Shown: piece after piece, positions 8,242 through 17,545 of the stretch
How positions within the stretch are numbered: the stretch's first letter is position 1
Layout: each line of letters begins with the position of its first letter
NCBI GenBank assembly: GCA_963750935.1
Contig: CAVVSR010000013.1
Coordinates: forward strand, 1-64,000
DNA: 64,000 nucleotides
Reading direction: 5' to 3'
Source of the DNA: JACCXG01 sp963750935
Lineage (GTDB): Bacteria > Acidobacteriota > Vicinamibacteria > Vicinamibacterales > 2-12-FULL-66-21
The notes under the pieces: model-generated
Database searches by the model: none
Told to the model about the DNA's origin: nothing
What the model saw: the letters and a program-made list of their open reading frames with translations, nothing else
Program-made: the position numbers and the translations under genes

Positions 8242-8694
8242 ATGCTGGTCAAAGAGATCATGACCGCGAAGCCTGCCTGTTGTACGCCGGATACTCCGTT
8301 GCGTGAAGTCGCTCAGCTGATGGTCGAGCACGACTGCGGCGAGATCCCGGTCGTCCGAAGCAGCGCCGACAAAACGTTGGTTGGCGTCGTGACCGATCGC
8401 GACATCGTGTGCCGGTCGATCGCGGCGGGCAAGAATCCACTCGAGTCAACGGCCTCAGCCTGCATGTCCAGCCCTGTCGTCGAGGCACGCGAAAGCACTC
8501 CGCTCGAAGAGTGCGCGCGAGTCATGGAGGAGAGTCAGATCAGGCGCGTGCCCGTCGTCGACGGCGGCGGCAAGCTTTGTGGGATCGTGTCGCAGGCCGA
8601 CATCGCAAAGCACGCCTCACGGCGCATCGTCGCGGATCTCGTGAAGGACGTGTCCGAGCCGGGAACTTCGGCGTCGAAGATTGCGACGCACTAG
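8242..8694 (+). CDS. Two-CBS-domain protein
   Basis: A 150-residue cytoplasmic protein made almost entirely of two CBS motifs. The first covers residues ~5-65 (VKEIMTAKPACCTPDTPLRE ... GEIPVV ... LVGVVTDRDIV). The second covers ~75-135 (ACMSSPVVEARESTPLEECA ... IRRVPVVDGGGKLCGIVSQADI). Paired CBS modules bind adenine nucleotides in a cleft and regulate a partner or act as energy sensors. A strong CACGGAGGTGTGAACG ribosome-binding region precedes the ATG. It stands alone and is divergent from the sigma factor, so a shared control region is possible. Stand-alone CBS proteins of this length are common and have no fixed pathway. Confidence 0.88.
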   Translation: MLVKEIMTAKPACCTPDTPLREVAQLMVEHDCGEIPVVRSSADKTLVGVVTDRDIVCRSIAAGKNPLESTASACMSSPVVEARESTPLEECARVMEESQIRRVPVVDGGGKLCGIVSQADIAKHASRRIVADLVKDVSEPGTSASKIATH

Positions 8695-8736
8695 CCGGAC
8701 CCGCTGGCCTTCGACGTCCTGCCGATCGACGTGACG
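8695..8736 (+). repeat. Fragment homologous to the 3-prime part of permease gene 1
   Basis: Directly after the CBS stop codon, 27 bases (8695-8721) are identical to 6062-6088 inside ADOP gene 1, and similarity continues through ATCGACG. The fragment is not in a usable reading frame. It looks like a scar of a former permease copy or of recombination between ADOP genes. Confidence 0.6.
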
Positions 8737-8832
8737 CCCGAGAAGTGCGCTCCCTCCACTTGACACGCCAGTGAAGGCTGTGAAAATGTGACGTGTGTCC
8801 ATTCCGGGCCCTGGTGAGGTCGGGAGCACTTC

Positions 8833-11481
8833 ATGACTGCGCTGCGACGGCTGCTGCTCAGGCTGTGGCGCGTAGTGAGCGCCCGAGCGGCGGACCGCGA
8901 GCTCGAGCGCGAGATGGCATCGCATCTGGCGTTGCTCGAGGAGGAGTTTCAGCGGCGCGGCCTCCCTGCCGAAGAAGCGAGAGTGGCCGCACGGCGTAGT
9001 TTCGGGCGTCTCGACGCCGTGCGGGACACACAGCGAGAGGCACGGTCGCTCATGTGGATCGAGGATCTCGGCCGGGACCTGCAGTATGCGAAGCGGACGC
9101 TCGTGCGATCGCCGAGCTTCACGCTCGCCGCTGTCCTCACGCTCGGCGTCGCCATTGGCGGTGCGACCGCCGTGTTCGGCCTGTTCGACGCCGTCCTGCT
9201 TCGGCCGCTGCCGTTTCCCGCCGCGGATCGCCTCGTGCTGCTCTACGAAGAGAATTCGCGAGCCGGCTTTTCCCGTGACGCGGTTCGGCCGCGCACCTAC
9301 GCCGCCTGGTCGGCCGCCAACGAGGTTCTTGAATCCGTTGCCGCTGTCGCCGGTTACGGCGCCGTGCTCAACTGGCGTGGACAGCCGGAGCGCATCACGG
9401 CCCGCCGGGTGACGGCGTCCTTCTTCGCCGTGCTGAAGAGCGAGCCTGTGCTCGGGCGCGTCTTCACCGCCGACGGGGATCGGCCCGGTGGCGAGCGTGT
9501 CGCCATCATCAGCCACCGCTTCTGGCAGCAGCGCTTTGGCGGCGATGCCGCGGTCATCGGGCGGCATCTGCTCCTCGACGACCTCCCGTACGTCATCGTC
9601 GGCGTCATGGGCCCCGAGTTCCAGTTTCTCGAGGGATACGTAGTCGCGTGGGTGCCGGCGGCGTTTACATCGACTGAGCTCGCGCAGGGCGGGCGATATC
9701 TCACCGTCGTCGCGCGGATGAAGGCTGACGTCGACCCCGTGCGTGTAGCCGCGAACCTCGACACCATCAGCGCGAGCCAGGCGCGGCTGTATCCGAACGA
9801 CGAGCGCTGGCGCACGCTTCGATCCGTCGCGTGGCCGCTGGCGGAGCAGTTGTCGGGCGCAGCCCGTCGCCCGTTCGCCGTGCTCATGGCCGCCATCGCC
9901 GTCGTGCTGCTGATCGCGTGCGCGAACCTGGCGAGCCTGCTGCTGGCTCGGGCCGCGTCGAGGCGCCAGGAATTTGCCGTCCGCGGCGCGCTCGGCGCGT
10001 CACGGGCGAGAGTGGTGCGGCAGCTGTTGACGGAGAGCCTGGCGCTCGCCGGGATGGGGCTATTGGTAGGGCTGCTGCTCGCGCGCTGGGCGTTTGCGTT
10101 TCTCGAACAACTGGTGCCGCCAGGCATGGCCCTCTTCGCGAGGCCGGAGCTCGACGGACGGACGTTCGCCTCGGCAGCTCTGATCGCGATCGGCGCGGCC
10201 CTGCTGTTCGGCCTTGCGCCGGCGCTGCGGGCGAGTGTGGGCCGCAGCGGCGAGGCCGGCGAGGCCTTGAAGTCAGGTGGACGTGCGACACGCGGCGACA
10301 GAGGCCGCCGCACCCTGGTGGTCGTGCAGGTCGCCATGACGCTCGTTCTTCTGGTGGGCGCGGGACTCCTCGTCGAAGCGCTCTACCGGATGCGGTACGC
10401 GAGCCTCGGTCTCTTGCCGGACCGCGTGCTCACGCTGCGAACGGTCCTGCCGCTCGATCGGTATGCCGAGCATGCGCGGCGCGCCGACTTCTACGATCGT
10501 GTGCTCGATCGACTCGCGCAGGAGCGGAACGTCGAGGCGGCAGGCTATACGACGTCGGTCCCGCTCGAGTGGAAGGGTGGGACGAGCGCGATCGCGATGG
10601 AGGGACGGCCTCGCGAGGCGGCGCTCGCGTACGATGCGAATCATCGTCAGATCAGCACCGGCTACTTCGAGACGGTCGGCGTGCCTCTGCGGCACGGCAG
10701 GTTCTTTCGTCGCGGAGATGACGAGCGCGCGCCGCTCGTCGTGATCGTCAACGAAGCGCTGGCGCGGCAGTACTGGCCCGGCGAGGACCCTGTCGGCCGT
10801 CGCGTCGCGATCGATCCCGGCGGGGCGCCGCAGTGGCGCACGGTCGTCGGCGTCGTCGGCGACGTCCGGCAGATGGCGCTCGACCTGCCCGCGCGCGCCG
10901 AGATCTACCTTCCGTATCGCCAGATCGCTACGCAGCCGTGGTTCACGCCCCGCGATCTCGTCGTGCGGACCGCCGGCGATCCGACGCAGGCCGTCGACGC
11001 GATCGTGCGCGCCGTACACGCCATCGATCCCGCGCTCGCGATTTCCAACATCCGCCCGCTCGACGCGGTGCTCGATGAAGAGGTGGCGGCACGGCGCGTC
11101 GGGACGACGCTGCTGATCAGTTTCGCTGGGTTCGCCCTGGTCCTGGCGGTGGTCGGCCTGTATGGCGTGATCGCGTACTTCGTCGCGCAGCACGTGCCCG
11201 AGATCGGCGTCCGCATCGCGCTCGGCGCGCAGCCCGGTGACATCCTGAGATTCGTGGTGTCGCGAGGCATGTCGCTCGCGCTTGCCGGCGTCGCGATTGG
11301 CACGCTCTCGGCGATCGTGCTGCCGCGGCTGATGGGGAACCTGTTGTACGGCGCGACTGGTGGTGCGGTCATTGGCGTGGCCGCGAGCCTGGTTCTTCTG
11401 ATCCTGTCGTTCCTCGCCTGCTATCTCCCCGCGCGGCGTGCCACCCGCCTCGATCCTGTGGCGGCGCTCCGTCCGCAGTGA
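8833..11481 (+). CDS. ADOP-family duplicated permease 2
   Basis: An 882-residue duplicated MacB-like permease. The cytoplasmic prefix occupies residues ~15-70 (DRELEREMASHLALLEEEFQ, then PAEEARVAARRSFGRLD). The first FtsX unit carries ARAASRRQEFAVRGALGASR near residue 375. The second ends with VAQHVPEIGVRIALGAQPGD near 785 and PARRATRLDPVAALRPQ at the C-terminus. GGGAG lies about nine bases before the ATG. It is convergent with the kinase gene, whose stop lies only about 20 bases away. No ATPase or PadR regulator is adjacent. The transported molecule is unknown; MacB relatives couple to periplasmic and outer-membrane partners. Confidence 0.85.
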   Translation: MTALRRLLLRLWRVVSARAADRELEREMASHLALLEEEFQRRGLPAEEARVAARRSFGRLDAVRDTQREARSLMWIEDLGRDLQYAKRTLVRSPSFTLAAVLTLGVAIGGATAVFGLFDAVLLRPLPFPAADRLVLLYEENSRAGFSRDAVRPRTYAAWSAANEVLESVAAVAGYGAVLNWRGQPERITARRVTASFFAVLKSEPVLGRVFTADGDRPGGERVAIISHRFWQQRFGGDAAVIGRHLLLDDLPYVIVGVMGPEFQFLEGYVVAWVPAAFTSTELAQGGRYLTVVARMKADVDPVRVAANLDTISASQARLYPNDERWRTLRSVAWPLAEQLSGAARRPFAVLMAAIAVVLLIACANLASLLLARAASRRQEFAVRGALGASRARVVRQLLTESLALAGMGLLVGLLLARWAFAFLEQLVPPGMALFARPELDGRTFASAALIAIGAALLFGLAPALRASVGRSGEAGEALKSGGRATRGDRGRRTLVVVQVAMTLVLLVGAGLLVEALYRMRYASLGLLPDRVLTLRTVLPLDRYAEHARRADFYDRVLDRLAQERNVEAAGYTTSVPLEWKGGTSAIAMEGRPREAALAYDANHRQISTGYFETVGVPLRHGRFFRRGDDERAPLVVIVNEALARQYWPGEDPVGRRVAIDPGGAPQWRTVVGVVGDVRQMALDLPARAEIYLPYRQIATQPWFTPRDLVVRTAGDPTQAVDAIVRAVHAIDPALAISNIRPLDAVLDEEVAARRVGTTLLISFAGFALVLAVVGLYGVIAYFVAQHVPEIGVRIALGAQPGDILRFVVSRGMSLALAGVAIGTLSAIVLPRLMGNLLYGATGGAVIGVAASLVLLILSFLACYLPARRATRLDPVAALRPQ

Positions 11482-11500
11482 TCCTCGGGCGTCAGGAGGC

Positions 11501-14155
11501 TCAGTCCTTCGGCTTCCAGTTCAACAGGACCGTGATGGGCGAGGCGCCCTCGACAAACGTGTTGACGAGGAACCGCTTGCCGTCGCGCGATACGGCGTAC
11601 GGCCAATTGGTCCCCTCCCGGCTCGGGCCAGGCGGCATGCTGAACAGGGCGGATGCGGCGGCGTCGAGCGATCTGCCGTCCGACGAGATTCGCGCGGCCA
11701 TCAATTGACCGTCCGGCGAGCGGAAGTACAACTCGCGTCCGTCAGCGCGCCATAAGGGCGCGGTGCCGCCGCCGGTCGAGATCTGCACCTTCCAGATCGG
11801 TTCGGGAAACGCCTGCACGTAGATCTCCGGCCTGCCGCTTTCGTTGGATTCGTAGGTCACCGATCGTCCGTCCGGCGAGAACTGCCCGCGAACGTCGTTA
11901 GCCGGGGTCTGCACCACCAGTAAGGGCTTCCGGTCGCCGAACAGCGGGAGCGCCCAGAGATCGACGGCGGTCGTGGCGCTCTGGACCGCGTAGAGCAGGA
12001 ACCGTCCATCCGCCGACCAGTCGCTGGTGTTCTTGTGGTCGGTGGTATCGAGCAACAGGGTGTCGGTCGATGCGGCGGCGCCAGAGAGCGATCGCTCGTA
12101 GAGGTTGAGCACGCCGTTGCGATCGGAGTTGAAGATCAGGCGGTCCCCGGTCGGGGACCAGACCGCGTCATAGTCTCTGCCGGCATTTGTGGTCAGCCTG
12201 CGAAGCACGCTTCGGCTGGCCTCAATCGACCACAGATCGGTGTTGCCGTCGAGCGTCCGGCGAAACAGCATGGTGCGTTCGTCGGGCGACAGCCGCGGAC
12301 TGGACTGCTGGCTGTCGTCAGGAGTGCCGACACCGCCAAGGAACCGGCCGGATCGATCGAACCATCTGAACTGCCGGGTCCCGGCGCTGGTCCGGTACGC
12401 GATCAGGCCTGGGGCCGTCTCCGCAAGGGCGACGTCGCCAAAGAGGTCGCCGCTCACGGCCACCTGTGTCGAGACCGGCACCGGCTCACCGACCGGCCGA
12501 AGACTCGCGGGATCCAGCCGCTGCATCCACAGCGCGCCGCCCCGGGCGAACATCACCTGATCGGGCGCGCCGAACACCGCGGCCGAATCCGCATCGAAGA
12601 GACGGGTAACCTCCGTCGAACCGAGTGTGCCCAGGTACACACCGCGCCCCTCGAGTGAGCCAAGCGAGTAGAACAGGAAATGGCGGCCGTCCTGGGAGAA
12701 ATGCGGGTACCGGTGGCCGGTCTGCCGCGGCCGGTCGACGCGCGTGGCCACGGTGACGTCTCCGCCGGCTGCGGGCACGGCGTTGAGCAAACCGGCACTG
12801 CCGGCCGCGAACAGGATGGTGCCGCTGGCGCCCCACGTGCCGCCTCTCGGCGCGGGCGCGCTGGCGAGGGGCCTCACGAGTCCGCCATCCACGTCGATGC
12901 GCTTCAACTGATCGGCCGTGAAGAACCCGATCGACCGGCTGTCCGGAGACCAGAACGGCGCGATGCCATCGGCTGTTCCGTCCAGCGGCCGCACGGTGTC
13001 CGAATCGAGCGAACGGATCCAGAGCTGACTCCGACCGTCTACCGTCGCCTGATAAACCAGTGCGCGACGGTCCGGCGAAATCGCAAAGCCCGAGAGGCTG
13101 GCGCCGGGCGGCGTCACGATCTGCAGGCGCATCTCCTGCGCAGCGGAAGTGGTGGTGGGCGCACCGCGCCCTCCCGGCCCAAATACCCAGAATGCGGCAC
13201 TCGCCGCGGCGACGGCCACTGCCGCGATCCATCCAGCCCGCTCGCGCCATGTCCGCAATGCTGTCGCCGGGGCGCCGGCCGGAGACGGACGCGCGGCGTC
13301 GGCGGCGATCCACGCCAGCTCGTCGTGCAGATCGCGGGCCGAATGCCAGCGTGCCTCGGCATCCTTCTCGAGACATTTCTTGACGACGCGATCGAGCGAT
13401 GGGGGAGAGAGGGCCCGCAGCGTCGAGACGGGCGGCGGATCGTCCCTGAGGATGGCCCCGATCAGGCTCGCGCTCGTCCGGCCTTCGAACGCCTTGCGGC
13501 CGGCGAGCATCTCGTAGAGCACGGCGCCGAACGAAAAGAGATCGCTGCGCTCGTCCGCCTCCTGGCCTTCGAGCTGCTCCGGCGCCATGTACTGAACCGT
13601 GCCGAGCACGGTGCCCTGCGCGGTCAGATTCGCCGGTGTCGTCGGCAACATGGACTGGCCGACGGCATTGACGACGGCCGATCTGTTCTTCGCCAGCCCG
13701 AAATCCAGCAGCTTGGCGCCGCTCTTCGTCAGGATGACGTTGCCGGGCTTGAGATCGCGATGGATGACGCCGGCGCGATGCGCCGTCTCGAGCGCCGATG
13801 CGAGCTCGATCGCCGTCCGCAGCGCCTGGTCGAGCGGCATCGGTCCCTTCGCGAGCCGATCGGCCAGTGTCCCACCGTCGAGGTGCTCCATGACCAGATA
13901 AGCCGCGCCCTGCAGTTCGCCGACGTCGTGCAGCGTACAAATGTGCGCATGCGTGAGCTGCGAGATCGCACGGGCTTCCCGATCGAACCGTTCGCGGAAC
14001 TGCGGGTCGGCAGCGAGGGTGTCGGCGAGGACCTTGATCGCGACGGTGCGATCGAGCCGGGTGTCGCGGGCCTTATACACCTCGCCCATGCCCCCGGCCC
14101 CGAGAAGGGAGAGGATCTCATAGGGGCCGAGACGGGTGCCGGCATGCAATGACAC
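11501..14155 (-). CDS. Membrane Ser/Thr protein kinase with TolB/WD40-like propeller
   Basis: An 884-residue Hanks-type kinase. The glycine loop LGAGGMGEVYKA lies at residues ~18-29, with VAIK Lys41, catalytic HRDLKPGN near 132, DFGLA near 150, and an APEQL activation-segment motif. A membrane helix (WIAAVAVAAASAAFWVFG, ~310-330) separates it from a periplasmic sensor built of PD40/TolB-like blades such as SPDSRSIGF, SPDERTMLFRR, SPTGDRLIFNSDRNG and SPDGRSVTYESNESG. GTG 14155 is chosen because a good -10 (TATAAT, 14180-14175) lies 20 bases upstream; the longer reading from 14257 would begin before this promoter and into the divergent gene. Phosphorylation targets are unknown. It is divergent from an outer-membrane barrel gene. 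Confidence 0.87.
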   Translation of the reverse strand: MSLHAGTRLGPYEILSLLGAGGMGEVYKARDTRLDRTVAIKVLADTLAADPQFRERFDREARAISQLTHAHICTLHDVGELQGAAYLVMEHLDGGTLADRLAKGPMPLDQALRTAIELASALETAHRAGVIHRDLKPGNVILTKSGAKLLDFGLAKNRSAVVNAVGQSMLPTTPANLTAQGTVLGTVQYMAPEQLEGQEADERSDLFSFGAVLYEMLAGRKAFEGRTSASLIGAILRDDPPPVSTLRALSPPSLDRVVKKCLEKDAEARWHSARDLHDELAWIAADAARPSPAGAPATALRTWRERAGWIAAVAVAAASAAFWVFGPGGRGAPTTTSAAQEMRLQIVTPPGASLSGFAISPDRRALVYQATVDGRSQLWIRSLDSDTVRPLDGTADGIAPFWSPDSRSIGFFTADQLKRIDVDGGLVRPLASAPAPRGGTWGASGTILFAAGSAGLLNAVPAAGGDVTVATRVDRPRQTGHRYPHFSQDGRHFLFYSLGSLEGRGVYLGTLGSTEVTRLFDADSAAVFGAPDQVMFARGGALWMQRLDPASLRPVGEPVPVSTQVAVSGDLFGDVALAETAPGLIAYRTSAGTRQFRWFDRSGRFLGGVGTPDDSQQSSPRLSPDERTMLFRRTLDGNTDLWSIEASRSVLRRLTTNAGRDYDAVWSPTGDRLIFNSDRNGVLNLYERSLSGAAASTDTLLLDTTDHKNTSDWSADGRFLLYAVQSATTAVDLWALPLFGDRKPLLVVQTPANDVRGQFSPDGRSVTYESNESGRPEIYVQAFPEPIWKVQISTGGGTAPLWRADGRELYFRSPDGQLMAARISSDGRSLDAAASALFSMPPGPSREGTNWPYAVSRDGKRFLVNTFVEGASPITVLLNWKPKD

Positions 14156-14174
14156 GGATTGGGGGTGTGGCGGG

Positions 14175-14180
14175 ATTATA
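14175..14180 (-). promoter_or_regulatory. Candidate -10 box for the kinase gene
   Basis: On the minus strand TATAAT lies 20 bases upstream of GTG 14155 in a GC-rich background. No good -35 hexamer is found 16-18 bases upstream. The box supports the short start of the kinase. Confidence 0.4.
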
Positions 14181-14256
14181 CGCCGCGGCGTTGGACCAAT
14201 GCCGCCCGAACCGGCCTTTTCGGCGGGGACCACGTCTAAGGCCCAAGGAGCGACCA

Positions 14257-14817
14257 ATGAAGACGTTCACATTCACGAGTCTCACCACGACGCTGCTGGT
14301 ATCGGCGCTGGCGGCCCCTGCGGCGAACGCACAGGAGGCTACGGCCACTCCTATACCGCCAGCTCTCACGTCGCCCGCGATTGAGGTGACGCCGTTCGTC
14401 GCCATCGATTCGCGCGGGTCGGTTCCGATCGGTGTGGCCGTCAACGTTCCGCTGAACGCGACCGTCAGCATCGAGACGGAGGTCGGCTACCGTCGGGGCG
14501 AGGGCCGATTGCACGCACTCAGCTCGAGCGCGAATCTGCTGTACGCGCTCCCGCGTATCGGCCGGACCACACCGTATCTCGCGACCGGGGCCGGCCTCGC
14601 GCAATACGGCACGCCGATCGTCGCGCGTGACGGCTCACTGATCGGCACGCAGCCGAGGATAGCGTTCGAGGTCAATGCCGGGGGCGGCCTCAAGGTGCCG
14701 GTCTCCGACACGTTGGACATGCGCACCGATGCGCGCTGGTACAAGTCGTTCGGCAGGCACGGCTCGGAGCATTTCCGGGTGTCCCACGGCGTGTCGTTCG
14801 ATACGGGAAAGCGCTGA
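14257..14817 (+). CDS. Outer-membrane beta-barrel protein
   Basis: A 186-residue protein with a signal peptide (MKTFTFTSLTTTLLVSALAAPAANA, cleavage near residue 26) and about eight amphipathic strands. Examples are AIEVTPFVAIDSRGSVPIGVA, ATVSIETEVGYRRG and TPYLATGAGLAQYG. The final strand ends FRVSHGVSFDTGKR. This fits a small OmpA/OmpW-like porin-family barrel. The start at 14257 follows AAGGAG by seven bases; a longer frame from 14149 is rejected because it would overlap the kinase start. The gene is divergent from the kinase, so the ~100-base gap must hold both promoters. Specific role unknown. Confidence 0.72.
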   Translation: MKTFTFTSLTTTLLVSALAAPAANAQEATATPIPPALTSPAIEVTPFVAIDSRGSVPIGVAVNVPLNATVSIETEVGYRRGEGRLHALSSSANLLYALPRIGRTTPYLATGAGLAQYGTPIVARDGSLIGTQPRIAFEVNAGGGLKVPVSDTLDMRTDARWYKSFGRHGSEHFRVSHGVSFDTGKR

Positions 14818-14890
14818 CGACGGGCCGGGCGGCGCAGCCGCCGCGTCGGCCGCGCACTCGGATGCTCCGATTCTCCTGTTGCGAGTCGCA

Positions 14891-14914
14891 CTTGTATTAA
14901 TGTATTAGTATAAG
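14891..14914. promoter_or_regulatory. Imperfect inverted repeat upstream of permease 3
   Basis: Arms CTTGTATTAAT and ATTAGTATAAG pair at 9 of 11 positions around a 2-base centre, in an AT-rich island within GC-rich sequence. A possible promoter overlaps it: TTGCGA (14879-14884), an 18-base gap, and TATTAG (14903-14908). It could be an operator for an unlinked repressor. Confidence 0.45.
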
Positions 14915-14956
14915 TGTCAATGCGCGCGACCCCTGGGTCGCAGCAGGAGAGTGCCC

Positions 14957-17452
14957 ATGGACAGCGTCTGGCAGGATGTGCGGCTCGCCCTGCGGCTGGT
15001 GCGTCAATCGCCCGGCTTCGCGGCAACCATAGTGTTGACGCTGGCGCTGGGCATCGGCGCCAACGCGGCGATCTTCGGGGTCGTCAACGGCCTGCTGCTG
15101 CGGCCGCTGCCCGTCGCCGCCCCTGACCGGCTCGTGACGATCTCGTCGGACGCGGCGATCGCACGCGGCTATCCCGTCGGGTTCGGCTGGACATTCGCGA
15201 TGTGGCAGGCGCTGCAGCCGCACGCGGACCGCTTCGACGGCGCGATCGCCTGGACGCCGGCGCGCTTCGACCTGGCTCCGAGTGGAGAGCGCCAGGTCGT
15301 GGAAGGGCTCTTCGCCAGCGGCGGCTACTTCGCGACACTCGGCGTGCCCGCCATTCTCGGCCGCACGTTCATGGCGGCCGACGATCGTCCCGGTGGCAGC
15401 GCCGACGGGCCTGTTGCGGTGATCAGCTACGGGTTCTGGCAGCGCCGCTTCGGTGGAGCCGCCAGCGTCATCGGCAGCCTGCTCGTCGTCGACGGCGTGA
15501 CCGTCACCATCGTCGGCGTGACGCCGCCGGAATTCTTCGGCGTCGACGTCGGACGCGCCTTCGACGTCGCCTTACCACTCGAAGCCGAGCCACTGATTCG
15601 AGGCGATCGCTCGACCTTGCGGCGGGCGCCGCTGCTGGTGATGCTGCGTCTCGAGCCGGGCCAGTCGATCGAGGGCGGCACCGCAGCGATCCGCACCATC
15701 CAGCCGGCGATTCTCGGCGTGACGCCCGAGAACATGTCCAGCGTCAGGCCGCCCCAATACCGGGAACCGTTCACGCTCGTGTCTGCAGCCGCCGGTACGT
15801 CGCTCCCGGTCCGGGGTCCGGCCGGACTCCGACAGTCGTACGCGCGTCCCCTGGTCACGATTCTCGTCGTGGTGCTGCTCGTGCTGGTGATCGCGTGCGT
15901 CAACATCGCGAACCTGCTGCTGGCGCGCGGCGCCGCGCGGCAGCACGAGCTCAGCGTGCGGATCGCACTGGGCGCGCCGCGAGCACGGCTGGCACGCCAG
16001 CTGCTGATCGAGAGCCTGGTGCTCGCCGCACTCGGCGCGATCGGCGGCATGCTGATCGCCGGATGGGGCAGTCACGCCCTCGTCGCGCAGCTGGCGACGG
16101 CGACCGATCACATCACGCTCGATCTGTCGCTCGACTGGCGGACCCTGGCCTTCACCGCTGGCGTCGCCGTGGCAACGGTCGCCATCTTCGGGATGGTGCC
16201 GGCCTTCCGCATCACACGAGGCGCGTCGATGGACGTGCTCAAGCTGCAGGGACGCACCGTGTCGCGGCACACTCCCGGCGCCACACGACTCGCCACACTC
16301 TCCAGCAGCCTCGTCATTGTCCAGGTCGCGTTGTCGCTGGCGCTCGTTGTCGCCGCGGCACTCTTCGTCCGCTCTTTCGCACGCCTCTCGCACGTGCCGT
16401 TGGGGTTCGATCCCGATCGCGTACTGGTCGTGAACGTCGACACGCGGCGAGCCCGCATCGATCCCGCGGAGCGGATGCGCCTGTATCAGCGGATCGTCGA
16501 CGCGGCGCGCAGCGTACCCGGCGTGGCGCAGTCCGGAGCCTCGATGTGGACGCCGGTCGATGGCGGCATGCGGATGGGGGATTCCGAGAGCCGGGTGACA
16601 TTCAACTTCGTCACGCCGGGCTGGTTCGCAGCGTACGGCACGGCTATACGGATGGGCCGCGACTTCACCCCGCAGGACACCGCCGAAGCACCGCCGGTCG
16701 TCGTGGTGAACGATGCCTTCGTGCGCGCGCACATGGCGGGGCGAGCCCCTCTCGGCGAAACGAGTCCGCACCCCCGACCTCGAAGCGGCGAAGCGCCGCG
16801 CACCATCGTCGGCGTCGTGGATGACGCGATATTCGACTCTCAGCGAGAGGGGACCCAGCCGATCGTCTACCTGCCGATCGCGCAGTCGACGGCCAACAGG
16901 CCGAACGGGCCTACGGAAATCAGCGTCGGCGTTCGACCCGCCGCCGGATCGCCGATGCAGCTGGCACGCAGCGTCGGCGCGGCGGTGGCCGGCGTCGATC
17001 CGGGACTCGCCTTCGCCTTCCATCTGCTGACCGACCACGTGGACGCGTCGGTCCGGCAGGAGCGCATCGTGGCGGTGCTGTCCGGATTGTTCGGCGGACT
17101 GGCGGTGCTCATCGCCGCCCTGGGACTCTACGGCGTGACGTCGTACGGGGTGAATCGTCGATTCACCGAGATCGGGATCCGGATGGCGCTTGGCGCGCAG
17201 CGGGGGCACGTGCTCGGCCTGATTCTCCGCCAGAGCCTCACGCTGACGGCGATTGGCATCGGCCTCGGTCTCGCCGGCGCTGCGGCGGCCACGCGCTATC
17301 TCCGCGGCATGCTCTTCGGCCTCACGCCGCTCGACCCAGGAACGTTCATCGGCGTCGCCGTGCTCTTCGCCGTCGTCGCCGCGGTCGCGGCATCGATCCC
17401 GGCCCACCGCGCGACAAAGGTCGACCCGCTGGTCGCGCTGCGCACGGACTGA
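14957..17452 (+). CDS. ADOP-like duplicated permease 3, without the cytoplasmic prefix
   Basis: An 831-residue MacB-like permease that begins directly at the first membrane-proximal segment (MDSVWQDVRLALRLVRQSPG). It therefore lacks the ~70-residue prefix seen in copies 1, 2, 4 and 5. The first FtsX unit has LLLARGAARQHELSVRIALGAPR near residue 325. The second has GVNRRFTEIGIRMALGAQRG near 740 and ends PAHRATKVDPLVALRTD. CAGGAG lies eight bases before ATG 14957; the GTG at 14951 is less well placed. A possible promoter with an inverted repeat lies 43-78 bases upstream. It is convergent with the methyltransferase gene. Substrate unknown. Confidence 0.83.
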   Translation: MDSVWQDVRLALRLVRQSPGFAATIVLTLALGIGANAAIFGVVNGLLLRPLPVAAPDRLVTISSDAAIARGYPVGFGWTFAMWQALQPHADRFDGAIAWTPARFDLAPSGERQVVEGLFASGGYFATLGVPAILGRTFMAADDRPGGSADGPVAVISYGFWQRRFGGAASVIGSLLVVDGVTVTIVGVTPPEFFGVDVGRAFDVALPLEAEPLIRGDRSTLRRAPLLVMLRLEPGQSIEGGTAAIRTIQPAILGVTPENMSSVRPPQYREPFTLVSAAAGTSLPVRGPAGLRQSYARPLVTILVVVLLVLVIACVNIANLLLARGAARQHELSVRIALGAPRARLARQLLIESLVLAALGAIGGMLIAGWGSHALVAQLATATDHITLDLSLDWRTLAFTAGVAVATVAIFGMVPAFRITRGASMDVLKLQGRTVSRHTPGATRLATLSSSLVIVQVALSLALVVAAALFVRSFARLSHVPLGFDPDRVLVVNVDTRRARIDPAERMRLYQRIVDAARSVPGVAQSGASMWTPVDGGMRMGDSESRVTFNFVTPGWFAAYGTAIRMGRDFTPQDTAEAPPVVVVNDAFVRAHMAGRAPLGETSPHPRPRSGEAPRTIVGVVDDAIFDSQREGTQPIVYLPIAQSTANRPNGPTEISVGVRPAAGSPMQLARSVGAAVAGVDPGLAFAFHLLTDHVDASVRQERIVAVLSGLFGGLAVLIAALGLYGVTSYGVNRRFTEIGIRMALGAQRGHVLGLILRQSLTLTAIGIGLGLAGAAAATRYLRGMLFGLTPLDPGTFIGVAVLFAVVAAVAASIPAHRATKVDPLVALRTD

Positions 17453-17463
17453 CGCTGCGAACC

Positions 17464-17504
17464 CGGGAAGCGGGAAGCGGGAAGCGGGAAGCGGGAAGCG
17501 GGAA
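17464..17504. repeat. Tandem heptamer repeat
   Basis: Five exact copies of CGGGAAG (17464-17498) and one partial copy follow the stop codon of permease 3. The array lies between convergent genes and next to a palindromic hairpin. Confidence 0.9.
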
Positions 17505-17514
17505 AGAGCCGTAG

Positions 17515-17534
17515 CTTCCGGCTTCAGCCGGAAG
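17515..17534. repeat. Dispersed palindrome, possible bidirectional terminator
   Basis: CTTCCGGCTTCAGCCGGAAG forms a 9-base-pair stem with a two-base turn. The same 20-mer occurs exactly at 38706-38725, with variants at 38667-38686 and 38621-38640. It lies between convergent genes and has no T-run, so it is either a REP-like element or a weak terminator. Confidence 0.75.
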
Positions 17535-17545
17535 GCTTGCCGAAA

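Noticed and set aside
17464..17504. CRISPR-like array
   Set aside because: The units are 7 bases long with no spacers and no cas genes, so this is a simple tandem repeat. No other array-like structure was seen.
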